Below the pieces are notes generated by a model. The model searched no databases. It saw only the letters and a list, made by a program, of their open reading frames with translations, and had not been told where the DNA came from. The translations under genes were made by a program, and so were the position numbers. Shown here piece after piece: positions 1 to 8,890 of a stretch of DNA of 62,807 bases. This stretch comes from Billgrantia zhangzhouensis. GTDB taxonomy: Bacteria; Pseudomonadota; Gammaproteobacteria; Pseudomonadales; Halomonadaceae. The stretch lies in assembly GCF_021404465.1 (NCBI RefSeq), contig NZ_JABFTT010000019.1, positions 1-62,807 of the forward strand. Reading direction: 5' to 3'. How positions within the stretch are numbered: the stretch's first letter is position 1; every line of letters begins with the position of its first letter.

Positions 1-145
1 CGCTGCCGTGGGAGAAGTTGAGGCGTACTACGTCGACGCCGGTGCGGATCATCGCCTCCAGCACGCCCTCGCGATCGCTGGCCGGCCCCAAGGTGGCAAC
101 GATCTTGGTGCGGCGGATGGGGGCGTGTAGCGGTGGCTTCGGCAT
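1..145 (-). CDS. pyk: Pyruvate kinase, N-terminal part (runs off the window)
   Basis: Only the first 48 codons are present; the gene continues beyond base 1. Read on the minus strand, the protein begins MPKPPLHAPIRRTKIVATLG and goes on to GPAS, then VVRLNFSHGS. The TKIVATLGPAS and RLNFSHG motifs open every pyruvate kinase (nucleotide and metal site of the A domain). The enzyme converts phosphoenolpyruvate and ADP to pyruvate and ATP at the end of glycolysis or the Entner-Doudoroff route. An AGGAGG ribosome site (155-160, minus strand) lies about 9 bases before the ATG. The gene is divergent from gap across a shared 362-base regulatory region, so the two may be co-regulated. Confidence 0.9.
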   Translation of the reverse strand, partial: MPKPPLHAPIRRTKIVATLGPASDREGVLEAMIRTGVDVVRLNFSHGS

Positions 146-507
146 GTCTGAGCGCCTCCTGAAGGAAGGGGATGTCGTTAGACTACAACAATATTGGTTT
201 TGCGGTAAGTTTACTACAAGTTTACTACATCTCTTTGAGGTGGGAGATGCTTGCCTACCTCTTGCCAGGCTTGATTATTTTGCCAAGGAGTAAAGTGCCT
301 GCGGGACAAAGGTGAATCTGGTGGGATCGATCCATCAAAATGTTTATGTTGTAAAGTTACTAAAAAAGGCTTGAGTCTGTCGCTTTCCTGCGCCACATTG
401 TGGGTATTGCCACGAGCCGTGGGCTTGCGCGTATTCCATTCGGTGAGCACGACCTCCGCCAATCGGCTCGACTCCATACCGACAGAACACTTACGGAGGA
501 ACGAACC
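146..507. promoter_or_regulatory. Divergent pyk/gap control region with tandem 11-bp repeats
   Basis: This stretch has no gene. It holds a perfect tandem direct repeat AGTTTACTACA at 208-218 and 219-229, one DNA turn apart, and a related TTAGACTACA at 178-187. Two small dyads, GTAA-N2-TTAC, lie at 205-214 (GTAAGTTTAC) and 351-360 (GTAAAGTTAC). The half-site resembles the TGTA/TACA arms bound by HexR-type regulators of central carbon genes, but the spacing does not match the usual HexR palindrome. The regulator is therefore unknown. The ribosome site for gap (ACGGAGG, 493-499) lies at the right end. Confidence 0.45.
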
Positions 508-1530
508 ATGACGCTTAAGATCGCCATCAACGGATTCGGCCGCATCGGCCGCAACGTGCTGCGTGCCCTGTACGAGAACGACTACCGCAAGCAGATCCAG
601 GTCGTCGCCATCAACGACCTGGGTGACCCGGCGCTCAACGCCCATCTGTTGCGCCACGACACCGTGCATGGCCACTTTCCTTTCAAAGTGGAGCACGATG
701 AGGAGAGCCTGAGCGTGGATGGCGACCGCATCGCCATTTTCTCCCAGCGCGACCCGGCCGCACTGCCGTGGAAGACGCTGAGTGTCGATCTGGTCATGGA
801 GTGTACTGGGCTGTTCACCAAACGCGATGCCGCTGCCAAGCACCTCGAGGCCGGTGCCAAGCGTGTATTGATCTCCGCGCCGAGCCCGGATGCCGATGCC
901 ACCGTGGTCTATGGGGTCAACGAGCATGTGCTGGGGCCCGAGCACAAGGTGGTTTCCAACGCCTCTTGCACCACCAACTGCCTGGCGCCGGTGGCCAAGG
1001 CGCTCAACGACACGGTGGGCATCGAGAATGGTTTGATGACCACGGTGCACGCCTACACCAACGACCAGAATCTGTCCGACGTCTACCACAGCGACCCCTA
1101 CCGGGCACGTAGCGCCACGCACTCCATGATTCCGACCAAGACCGGCGCCGCCGCCGCGGTGGGGCTGGTGCTGCCGGAACTGAAGGGCAAGTTCGACGGC
1201 CTGGCGGTACGCGTGCCGGTGATCAACGTCTCGCTGGTGGACCTGGTGTTCACCGCCGGGCGCGACACCACCAAGGAGGAGATCAACGCCATCGTCGCCA
1301 AGGCGGCGGAAGTCTCGCCGGTGCTCTCCGTCAATGCCCAGCCGCTGGTGTCCATCGACTTCAATCACGATCCCAATTCCTCGACCTTCGACGCCAACCA
1401 CACCCGGGTGAACGGCCGCCTGGTGAAGGTAATGGCTTGGTATGACAACGAGTGGGGCTTCTCCAACCGCATGCTCGACACCGCGCTCGCCATGCAGGCC
1501 ACGAGTGACGCCAAGCGCGAAGTGGTGTGA
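508..1530 (+). CDS. gap: Type I glyceraldehyde-3-phosphate dehydrogenase
   Basis: 340 aa, the usual length. It catalyses NAD-dependent oxidative phosphorylation of glyceraldehyde 3-phosphate in the cytoplasm. The N-terminal Rossmann motif INGFGRIGRNVLRAL begins at about residue 7, the catalytic Cys154 lies in SNASCTTNC, and the partner His181 in TTVHAYTND; the C-terminus ends in the conserved WYDNEWGFSNRM. The Asn-Asp after the second strand (AINDLGD) fits NAD preference. The ATG at 508 is chosen because GGAGG lies 8 bases upstream; the frame stays open upstream but has no good ribosome site there. It resembles the Pseudomonas gap enzymes more than erythrose-4-phosphate dehydrogenase, though that activity cannot be excluded from sequence alone. 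Confidence 0.9.
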   Translation: MTLKIAINGFGRIGRNVLRALYENDYRKQIQVVAINDLGDPALNAHLLRHDTVHGHFPFKVEHDEESLSVDGDRIAIFSQRDPAALPWKTLSVDLVMECTGLFTKRDAAAKHLEAGAKRVLISAPSPDADATVVYGVNEHVLGPEHKVVSNASCTTNCLAPVAKALNDTVGIENGLMTTVHAYTNDQNLSDVYHSDPYRARSATHSMIPTKTGAAAAVGLVLPELKGKFDGLAVRVPVINVSLVDLVFTAGRDTTKEEINAIVAKAAEVSPVLSVNAQPLVSIDFNHDPNSSTFDANHTRVNGRLVKVMAWYDNEWGFSNRMLDTALAMQATSDAKREVV

Positions 1531-1566
1531 TGCGCTGATACGCTCACGCAGAGCCGCCTGAACGGA

Positions 1567-1597
1567 CGCCGAAGCGAAACCGCTTCGGCGTTGTTGT
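1567..1597 (+). terminator. Intrinsic terminator of gap
   Basis: A perfect 10-bp stem CGCCGAAGCG/CGCTTCGGCG (1567-1576 with 1581-1590) with an AAAC loop is followed by TTGTTGT, 37 bases after the gap stop codon. Confidence 0.8.
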
Positions 1598-1689
1598 ATC
1601 GACAGGGCCTCCTGACTGCCCAGCCTTTGCCCCCCATCGCTTACCTTGACTACGCTGGAAAGATACATCCATGGAATGGGAGGTATGTC

Positions 1690-1941
1690 ATGAAACACTA
1701 TGGATTGGGATATCGAAGTGTTCTTGTGGCCTGTGCGATGGCGCTGATGCTGGCTTTGGCCGGTTGTGGCACCAGTACTGGTGAGCGCGCTGCCAGCGGT
1801 GCCGGCGTTGGGGCCGCCGTGGGCGGTGCTGCGGGTGCTGCCACGGGAGGCAGCGTGGTACGTGGTGCGGCGATCGGCGCCGGGGCGGGTGCCGTGACCG
1901 GGGCGGCCACCGACGAGGACGATATCGATCTCGACGATTGA
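1690..1941 (+). CDS. Small glycine-zipper lipoprotein
   Basis: 83 aa. A signal peptide with a hydrophobic core (residues 10-22) ends in the lipobox LAGC (Cys26), so the mature protein should be a lipid-anchored envelope protein. The mature part is almost entirely small residues with GxxxG spacing (GAGVGAAVGGAAGAATGG, then AIGAGAGAVTGA), the glycine-zipper pattern of osmotically inducible and outer-membrane lipoproteins. It ends in an acidic tail (DEDDIDLDD). GGGAGG (1678-1683) precedes the ATG at 1690. The gene is alone between the gap terminator and convergent ask. Its exact role is unknown. Confidence 0.75.
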   Translation: MKHYGLGYRSVLVACAMALMLALAGCGTSTGERAASGAGVGAAVGGAAGAATGGSVVRGAAIGAGAGAVTGAATDEDDIDLDD

Positions 1942-2006
1942 TTTGCCACCAGCCTGACAGAGCTGAGCGAACCGCGCCTGCCCATGGCAGGCGCGGTTCT
2001 TTCCGT

Positions 2007-3311
2007 CTAACGGGATTCGGGGATATGCCAGGTCTCGGGACAGTCGCTGCTGCGGAACAGGCGCTGGGCAGTGGTGGCGTTGCGCCGCTCGGCCAGGGCT
2101 TCGCGACCCTCGCTGAGGGTATCCATCATTCCTGGCTGGGGATGACGCACGGTCAGCAGCGTCAGCCTATCCTCACGGTTGACTTCGTAGTCGGCCTCGA
2201 GCGAGTCGATCAACTGCTCGAGCCGCTCGGGCTTGTCGTCGAGACAGAGGGCGAAGCGCATGGCGCTGCTGTCGACCAGGTTGGCATGCAGGCCGGTTTC
2301 CACCAGTCGGCCGAGAATGTCGTGCTGGCGCGGTTCGTCCATGAAGGCGAAATCGCGCGGCAGTACCTCCACCCAGACCTGCGCTTCACGCAGGATGCAG
2401 GAGGGTGCCTCGGCATCGAAACGGCACTCGGCGTCGATCACGCTGGGTGTGGCATCGGGCGTCTCGAAGGAGCGCACCGTTAGCGGAATCGACTTCTCCT
2501 GCAGCGGCCCCAGGGTCTTGGGATGGATCACCTTGGCGCCGTGCCAGGCCAGTTCGGTGGCCTCGGCGTAGGAGAGGCGCTTGAGCTGTATGGCGTTGTC
2601 GAAGCGTCTGGGGTCGGCGTTGAACAGACCGGGGACGTCCTTCCAGATCACCACCTCGCGGGCATCGAGGCAGTGGGCGAAGATCGCCGCGCTGAAGTCC
2701 GAGCCTTCACGACCCAAGGTGGTGGCATCACCCAGCTCGGTGCCGCCGATGAAGCCTTGAGTCAGCGCCACGCACTCGCTGCCCCTCAGGCGCCCGCGAA
2801 TGGCGTCGGCGGTGGCGGCCCAGTCGAGGTTGGCGGCCTGATGACAGGCGTCGGTGCGCACCAGTTCGCGGGCATCGTGCCAGTCGGTGGCGATACCGCT
2901 GTGGTTGAGCCAGGCCGCGACGATGGTGGTGGAGATCAGCTCACCGTAGCAGACGGTCTGATCGTAGTGCCTGGCATAGGGGCTGGCGCGGTGCTTGCGG
3001 TGCAGTGCGTCGAGCTCGTCGAACAGGGCGTCGACGCGCTCGGCCGGTGAGTCACGAGAATCGCCGAACAGCGCCTCCATCGCCTCGTGGTGGTCGGCCT
3101 GCAAGGCCTCGAAGCATTCACGGTAGGCGTCTTCCTTGCCTTCGCTGCGGGCGGCGGCAAGCAGCGCTTCCAGCTTGTTGGTGGTCTTGCCCATGGCCGA
3201 GACTACCACGACCAGCGGTCGATCCGTGTGCTCCTCGAGCAGCGGGGTCAGGTGGCGTATGGCATCGGCATCCTTGATCGAGGCGCCGCCGAACTTGAAC
3301 ACGGTCGTCAT
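2007..3311 (-). CDS. Aspartokinase clustered with carboxyspermidine genes
   Basis: 434 aa. It phosphorylates L-aspartate, the first step to aspartate semialdehyde. The N-terminal kinase domain shows VFKFGGAS (residues 4-11), VVVSAMGKTTN, the catalytic loop GRGSDFSA-like GREGSDFSAAIFA, and KDVPGLFNADPR. The C-terminal 130 residues are ACT-like (VWVEVLPRDFAFM) but diverge from lysine- or threonine-regulated aspartokinases. The ATG at 3311 starts the conserved kinase motif; the frame remains open upstream without homology. It lies downstream of and codirectional with the carboxynorspermidine genes, separated by a hairpin terminator. A dedicated enzyme supplying aspartate semialdehyde for polyamine synthesis is inferred from this position. 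Confidence 0.85.
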   Translation of the reverse strand: MTTVFKFGGASIKDADAIRHLTPLLEEHTDRPLVVVVSAMGKTTNKLEALLAAARSEGKEDAYRECFEALQADHHEAMEALFGDSRDSPAERVDALFDELDALHRKHRASPYARHYDQTVCYGELISTTIVAAWLNHSGIATDWHDARELVRTDACHQAANLDWAATADAIRGRLRGSECVALTQGFIGGTELGDATTLGREGSDFSAAIFAHCLDAREVVIWKDVPGLFNADPRRFDNAIQLKRLSYAEATELAWHGAKVIHPKTLGPLQEKSIPLTVRSFETPDATPSVIDAECRFDAEAPSCILREAQVWVEVLPRDFAFMDEPRQHDILGRLVETGLHANLVDSSAMRFALCLDDKPERLEQLIDSLEADYEVNREDRLTLLTVRHPQPGMMDTLSEGREALAERRNATTAQRLFRSSDCPETWHIPESR

Positions 3312-3416
3312 GTCGGGCTCTCCCTGTCTGGTGACGTCGTGCCCTACACCATGGGCCATGACGCTGGCCGGGGAAAGGGGAGGCCGGCACGCCGTGCAAA
3401 TGGCGGTGCAGATACG

Positions 3417-3440
3417 AAAAAAGCCCCCGTAGGGGCTTTT
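3417..3440 (-). terminator. Bidirectional hairpin between nspC and aspartokinase
   Basis: AAAAGCCCC/GGGGCTTTT (3419-3427 with 3432-3440) with a 4-base loop; T-runs occur on both strands. It lies 17 bases after the nspC stop on the minus strand, so the aspartokinase probably depends on readthrough or its own promoter. Confidence 0.7.
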
Positions 3441-3456
3441 GCTTGCTGATGCGCTT

Positions 3457-4629
<1,173 letters not shown>

Positions 4630-4635
4630 GGTGGA

Positions 4636-5835
4636 TCAGGCCAGCGGGTCGTGATCGGGGTCGAGCTCGACCACCTGCCACGGCAGGCCCATGTCACCGA
4701 TGCGTTCCATGAAGGGATCGGGGTCGAGCTGCTCGACGTTGAACACGCCCGCGCCCTTCCAGATCCCTTCCAGCATCAGCATGGCGCCGGTCACCGCCGG
4801 CACGCCGGTGGTGTAGGAAATCGCCTGGGACTGCACCTCGCGGTAGCAGGCCTCGTGATCGCAGATGTTATAGATGTACACCTTGCGCCGTTTGCCGTCC
4901 TTGATGCCGTCGGCAATGATGCCGATGTTGGTCTTGCCCTTGGTGCGCGGGCCCAGCGAGGCCGGGTCGGGCAGCACTGCCTTGAGGAACTCCAGCGGTG
5001 CGATCCTGGCGCCGCCCACTTCGATTGGCTCGATGCTGGTCATGCCGACGTTCTCGAGCACCTTGAGGTGGGTGATGTACTTCTCGGAGAAGGTCATCCA
5101 GAAGCGGATGCGCTCCAGCCCCTTGATGTTCTGGCTGAGCGACTCGAGTTCCTCGTGGTAGAGCAGGTAGATGTCCTTCTCGCCGATGCCGTCGAAGTCG
5201 AACTTGCGCTTCACCGCCAGCGGGTCGGTTTCCTTCCACTCGCCCTTCTCCCAGTAGCGACCCTTCGCGGTGATCTCGCGAATGTTGATCTCCGGGTTGA
5301 AGTTGGTGGCGAAGGGGTAGCCGTGGTCGCCGCCGTTGGCATCGAGAATGTCGATACGGTGGATCTCGTCGAACAGGTTCTTCTGGGCGTAGGCGCAGTA
5401 GATGTTGGTCATGCCCGGGTCGAAGCCGCAGCCCAAGGTGGCCATGTTGCCGGCCTCGGCGTAGCGATCGTGGAACGCCCACTGCTCCTTGTACTCGAAC
5501 TTGGCCTCGTCCGGGTGCTCGTAATTGGCGGTGTCGAGGTAGGGCACGCCGGTCTTGAGGCATGCCTCCATGATGGTCAGGTCCTGATAGGGCAAGGCCA
5601 CGTGGATCAGCACGTCCGGTTTGAACGACTCGATCAGCGCAACCAGGGCCTCGACGTTATCGGCGTCCACCTGGGCCGTCTGGATCGGACGCGCCAGTTG
5701 GGCCGCGATGGCCTTGCATTTGTCTTCGTTGCGACTGGCCAGACAGATCTCGCTGAACACTTCGGGATGCTGTGCACACTTGTGGGTGACGACGCCTCCG
5801 ACGCCACCGGCGCCGATAATCAGGACTTTGCTCAT
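4636..5835 (-). CDS. Carboxynorspermidine/carboxyspermidine dehydrogenase (saccharopine dehydrogenase family)
   Basis: 399 aa. It reductively condenses aspartate semialdehyde with putrescine or 1,3-diaminopropane using NADPH, the step before nspC. The N-terminal Rossmann motif IIGAGGVGGVVTHKC begins at residue 6. Later segments typical of this branch are DTANYEHPDEAKF, GCGFDPGMTNIYCAYA, DANGGDHGYPFATNFNPEIN and GVPAVTGAMLMLEGIW. GAGAGG lies just before the ATG (5842-5847, minus strand). First gene of the polyamine cluster, divergent from the Crp/Fnr regulator. Saccharopine dehydrogenase is the alternative name in databases, but pairing with nspC makes the polyamine role much more likely. Confidence 0.88.
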   Translation of the reverse strand: MSKVLIIGAGGVGGVVTHKCAQHPEVFSEICLASRNEDKCKAIAAQLARPIQTAQVDADNVEALVALIESFKPDVLIHVALPYQDLTIMEACLKTGVPYLDTANYEHPDEAKFEYKEQWAFHDRYAEAGNMATLGCGFDPGMTNIYCAYAQKNLFDEIHRIDILDANGGDHGYPFATNFNPEINIREITAKGRYWEKGEWKETDPLAVKRKFDFDGIGEKDIYLLYHEELESLSQNIKGLERIRFWMTFSEKYITHLKVLENVGMTSIEPIEVGGARIAPLEFLKAVLPDPASLGPRTKGKTNIGIIADGIKDGKRRKVYIYNICDHEACYREVQSQAISYTTGVPAVTGAMLMLEGIWKGAGVFNVEQLDPDPFMERIGDMGLPWQVVELDPDHDPLA

Positions 5836-6191
5836 GGGCCTCTCGAATCCAGATCGGGATGTGTATGAAAGCGTAGGGTCTTATCGGAGTTTCGGCCATC
5901 TCGTATGCCCGTGCCCGATGCCACCCCGGTCTCGCTCGCCGCTTGCGCGCAGATAATGGCCCTCTGTGAAGCTGGGGGCAAGTGATTTTCTCGTGACTCA
6001 TTAGACCAAAGCAGGGGGGTGGGGCGGGGCAGGCCGAAAAGCGAGCGCACATGCGGGGTTGCTAGGTGTCGTCATAACCCTTTCGGCACTATATTTGTTA
6101 TTACTGAATGTCGATAACCTGCGTTATGAATATCTATAAATTCTTGTGCTTTAGTGTAGTGTCATTTAACCATAAGCCGGAGAGGTAGAGT
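5836..6191. promoter_or_regulatory. Divergent control region, polyamine genes / Crp-Fnr gene, with a 5-4-5 dyad
   Basis: A 356-base region without a gene. The left half is GC-rich; 6080-6180 is strongly AT-rich. At 6114-6127 there is a perfect 5-4-5 inverted repeat, ATAAC-CTGC-GTTAT, the spacing used by Crp/Fnr dimers (TTGAT-N4-ATCAA type). It sits 65-78 bases before the regulator start. No confident -35/-10 pair was recognised on either strand. An autoregulatory or divergent operator is inferred. Confidence 0.4.
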
Positions 6192-6935
6192 GTGACCCTA
6201 CTCGACAGCGTAGTGATGCAGGGGCTTGCCCGTCACGCCGCGTTGACGGCTGAAGACAAGGCCCTATTGCTGGGCCTCGAACTCAATCCAAGGCGCATGT
6301 CGGCCGGGGAAGTGCTGTGGCAGGAGAGTGCGGACGTGGACTTGTTCTGCGTGGTAAAGGAGGGCTGGGCCTACTCCTACCGCAATCTTGGCAACGGATC
6401 GATGCAGATATTGAAGGTCTACCTACCCGGCGACATCATTGGCATGCGCGATTTCGGCTTCTCACGCCGGCTGGCCGGTGTGGCGATGATCAATGCCGGT
6501 GTGGTCAGCCCGTTCACGCACCAGCAGCTCTTCGAGATCTTCAGCCGCTCGCCGGCGCTAGCCGCCGGTATCATGGCGATGGCGGTACGGCAGCAGGCTC
6601 TGCTTACCGAGCGGCTGGTCTACCTGGGGCGGTATGCCGCCCACGAGCGGCTGGCACATTTCCTCTACGAACTCTATTTGCGCCTCAAGCGGATCGGGGC
6701 GGTAGAAGAGAACGGCTTTCACGTGCCGCTCTCCCAGGAGCAGATCGGCGATGCCCTGGGGCTGAGTGCGGTGCATGTGAGCCGCACCTTCTCCATGCTG
6801 CGCGACGAGGGCCTGGTGATCCGTGATCGCCAGCGCACGGTTCTGCCCGACCCGGATGCCCTGGCTCAACTGGTCGAGTTCAGCGGTACCTATATTGACG
6901 AAGCCTTGCCTTCCGTCTTCCAGAGCTTCGCTTGA
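6192..6935 (+). CDS. Crp/Fnr family transcription regulator
   Basis: 247 aa. An N-terminal cyclic-nucleotide-binding-like beta barrel (about residues 30-120; YLPGDIIGMRDFGFSRR) is followed by a long dimer helix and a C-terminal winged helix (LSQEQIGDALGLSAVHVSRTF, recognition helix SAVHVSRTFSML). There is no N-terminal cysteine cluster, so it is not an iron-sulfur Fnr, and the Arg-Ser cAMP pocket of Crp is not evident; the effector is unknown. The GTG at 6192 has GAGAGGTAGA just upstream. It is divergent from the polyamine genes. Confidence 0.85.
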   Translation: MTLLDSVVMQGLARHAALTAEDKALLLGLELNPRRMSAGEVLWQESADVDLFCVVKEGWAYSYRNLGNGSMQILKVYLPGDIIGMRDFGFSRRLAGVAMINAGVVSPFTHQQLFEIFSRSPALAAGIMAMAVRQQALLTERLVYLGRYAAHERLAHFLYELYLRLKRIGAVEENGFHVPLSQEQIGDALGLSAVHVSRTFSMLRDEGLVIRDRQRTVLPDPDALAQLVEFSGTYIDEALPSVFQSFA

Positions 6936-6981
6936 CGGCGCCGTTTCACGCTAGGCGCTGTGCTCATGCGACAACAGGAAC

Positions 6982-7010
6982 GAAAAAAGCACCCAGGAGG
7001 TGCTTTTTTC
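6982..7010. terminator. Bidirectional terminator between the Crp/Fnr gene and tmRNA
   Basis: GAAAAAAGCACC/GGTGCTTTTTTC (6982-6993 with 6999-7010), loop CAGGA, T6 on both strands. It ends the regulator gene on + and ssrA on -. Confidence 0.9.
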
Positions 7011-7021
7011 GTTTGCTTGAT

Positions 7022-7400
7022 TGGTGGAGGCGGCGGGGATCGAACCCGCGTCCGCCGGCACTCGCTCTTCGGCTCTACATGCTTAGGTCCGTCTTTTCGT
7101 TTAACGCCACCAGCTCCGACGGGCAGGATCCAGCGACGCGATTCCTCAAAGGTTTAGCGATTGACGAGAGGACGTCGCCAACCGCGATCCCATCATTTTT
7201 AGCTCGTATCCCCTCCGCGATGAATGGGCACATCGCTTTGGGGCCGGACTAACCGCTAGCAGGTTTAAGCTGCCAGGGCGCCCTGAGCGTAGGTGTCGTC
7301 GTTTGCGACTATTTAGTCGTGATGTTGGATTTACGAGATACATCACGCTCTCGGCATGCACCTAGGAGGTTGTCACCGGCGTCGAAGCCATGTCGCCCCC
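7022..7400 (-). ncRNA. ssrA: tmRNA (ssrA)
   Basis: 379 nt. The 5' end (7400 downward) reads GGGGGCGACATGGCTTCGAC and the 3' end carries the T-arm GGGTTCGATCCCC followed by the acceptor strand and an encoded CCA (7024-7022). These form the tRNA-Ala-like half. The tag frame starts at the resume codon GCA (7306-7304) and encodes ANDDTYAQGALAA followed by TAA (7267-7265). It rescues ribosomes stalled on broken mRNAs, tagging the product for ClpXP. A possible -10 TATGAT lies at 7417-7412 on the minus strand. Its protein partner smpB lies directly upstream in the same direction. Confidence 0.97.
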
Positions 7401-7523
7401 GTAGCAGGCCCATCATATCAGCATGGGCACCTCTATGACACCTGTCGGGTGGGTTGGTTCCACGCACTCCCCGATTCTGGCCGATTTCGGGGAATGGGCC
7501 ACGGTGTCGTCCACTATGACCGT

Positions 7524-8015
7524 TCAGGCCTTGACGTGTTCCCGCATGATGCGGCCTTTCTGGCGCTGCCAGTCGCGATCCTTCTCGGTGGCGCGCTTGT
7601 CGTGCAGCTTCTTGCCCGTCACCAGCGCCAGCTCGCACTTCACCCGGTTGCCTTTCCAGTAAAGCTTGAGCGGTACGCAGGTGTGTCCCTTCTCCTGGGA
7701 GCGCGAGAAGATTTTGGCGATCTCCTTCTTGTGCAGCAACAGCTTGCGCGTACGCGAAGGATCGGCGATCTCGTGGGTGCTGGTGGTGTTGAGCGGCGTG
7801 ATGTGGCTGCCAAGCAGCCACGCCTCGCCGTCCTTCACCAGGATGTAGGTGTCGGTGAGCTGGGCCTTGCCGGCGCGCAGGCTCTTCACCTCCCAGCCGG
7901 CCAGCACCAAGCCGGCCTCGAAGGTCTCGTCGATGTGATACTCGAAGCGAGCCTTCTTGTTCTGGGCGATGACGTTACTGCCGGGACCCTTGCCCTTGCC
8001 TTTCTTGTTGGCCAT
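7524..8015 (-). CDS. smpB: SsrA-binding protein SmpB
   Basis: 163 aa, typical length. It is an OB-fold RNA-binding protein that carries tmRNA into the ribosomal A site. Conserved segments are NKKARFEYHIDETFEAGLVLAGWEVKSLRAGKAQL, YILVKDGEAWLLG and KLLLHKKEI; the C-terminal tail (KRATEKDRDWQRQKGRIMREH) is the basic stretch that enters the mRNA channel. It lies 123 bases upstream of ssrA on the same strand, a common arrangement, and is divergent from ratA. Confidence 0.97.
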   Translation of the reverse strand: MANKKGKGKGPGSNVIAQNKKARFEYHIDETFEAGLVLAGWEVKSLRAGKAQLTDTYILVKDGEAWLLGSHITPLNTTSTHEIADPSRTRKLLLHKKEIAKIFSRSQEKGHTCVPLKLYWKGNRVKCELALVTGKKLHDKRATEKDRDWQRQKGRIMREHVKA

Positions 8016-8144
8016 GGAACCTCATGTCATGTTCTTGCCTGGGGCAACGCTTCCTTCGATATGGGGGGAAGCGTGATACCATTCAAGGCGTGAAATAACC
8101 GCTCATGATACGCCCTGGGCACTGTGAAGTCAGCGGAGAGCTCA

Positions 8145-8579
8145 ATGCCAATGGTCAATCGGTCCGCCCTGGTGCGGCACACCCCACAGGACATGTTCGA
8201 ACTGGTCAACGATTTCGAGCGCTACCCGGAGTTCCTGCCGGGCTGTCGGCGGGCGCGGCTGCTCGAGCGCGACGAGTCGCATCTGATCGGTGAGATGACC
8301 CTGGGGCGGGCGGGAATCGAGCAGAGCTTCACCACTCGTAACGATCTCATCGAGCCCGAGCGCATCGAAATGTCGCTGGTCAGCGGTCCTTTCAAGCGCC
8401 TGCGCGGCCGCTGGTTGTTCCTGCCGATGGGGGAGGGCGCCTGCAAGGTATGTCTGGAAATGGAGTTCGAGTTCGCCAACCGGCTGCTGGGCATGGCCTT
8501 CGGCAAGTTGTTCCAGCAGGTGGCGGGGCAACTTGTCGACGCTTTCACTCGGCGGGCCGATGAAATCTATGGCCGCTGA
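8145..8579 (+). CDS. ratA: RatA-family START-domain protein (coenzyme Q-binding/ribosome-association toxin family)
   Basis: 144 aa, polyketide-cyclase/START fold. The N-terminus NRSALVRHTPQDMFELVNDFERYPEFLPGCRRARLLER is the hallmark of this family, described in E. coli as RatA (blocks 70S assembly when overproduced) and related to mitochondrial Coq10. The start is chosen at ATG 8145 because GGAGAG is 5 bases upstream; ATG 8151 is an alternative. The following rnfH gene overlaps its 3' end, as in many gammaproteobacteria. Whether it acts as a toxin or a quinone chaperone cannot be read from sequence. Confidence 0.88.
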   Translation: MPMVNRSALVRHTPQDMFELVNDFERYPEFLPGCRRARLLERDESHLIGEMTLGRAGIEQSFTTRNDLIEPERIEMSLVSGPFKRLRGRWLFLPMGEGACKVCLEMEFEFANRLLGMAFGKLFQQVAGQLVDAFTRRADEIYGR

Positions 8580-8877
8580 GGCGAGGCACGAGGTAGAGGT
8601 CGCGTTTGCGCTGCCGGACAGGCAGCGTATCGTGACGCTCGAGGTGCCGATGGGCACTACCGCCCGCCAGGCGGTGGCTCTGGTGGAACTGGACAGGCTC
8701 TTTCCCGAGGTTCCACCCGAGACCTTCGCCGCCGCCGACCTGGGAATCTTCGGCAAGCCGCTGCGCGATCCCGAGACACATCGCCTGCGTGCCGGCGATC
8801 GGGTCGAAGTCTACCGACCGCTCGAACTCGATCCCAAGGAAGCGCGTGCCCGGCGAGCCGAACGCACCGGGCACTAG
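8560..8877 (+). CDS. rnfH: RnfH family ubiquitin-like protein (UPF0125)
   Basis: 105 aa from ATG 8560 (102 aa from ATG 8569). It has a beta-grasp ubiquitin-like fold; typical segments are EVEVAFALPDRQRIVTLEVP, DLGIFGKPLRDPETHRLRAGDRVEVYRPLELDPKEARRxR-like. It overlaps the end of ratA by 20 bases, implying translational coupling. The family is called RatB in some genomes but has no proven antitoxin activity; function remains unclear. Confidence 0.88.
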   Translation: MKSMAAEARHEVEVAFALPDRQRIVTLEVPMGTTARQAVALVELDRLFPEVPPETFAAADLGIFGKPLRDPETHRLRAGDRVEVYRPLELDPKEARARRAERTGH

Positions 8878-8890
8878 CGAAGCAACGGCG

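Noticed and set aside
400..507. N-terminal extension of gap from ATG 400
   Set aside because: No homology to GAPDH; the ribosome site and conserved start are at 508.
214..1698. Long minus-strand frame (494 codons) opposite gap
   Set aside because: It is the mirror of gap in high-GC codon bias; composition is His/Gly/Val-rich with no known motif, and gap itself is certain.
7022..7400. Small frames over the tmRNA region
   Set aside because: The interval is a complete tmRNA; the frames are accidental.
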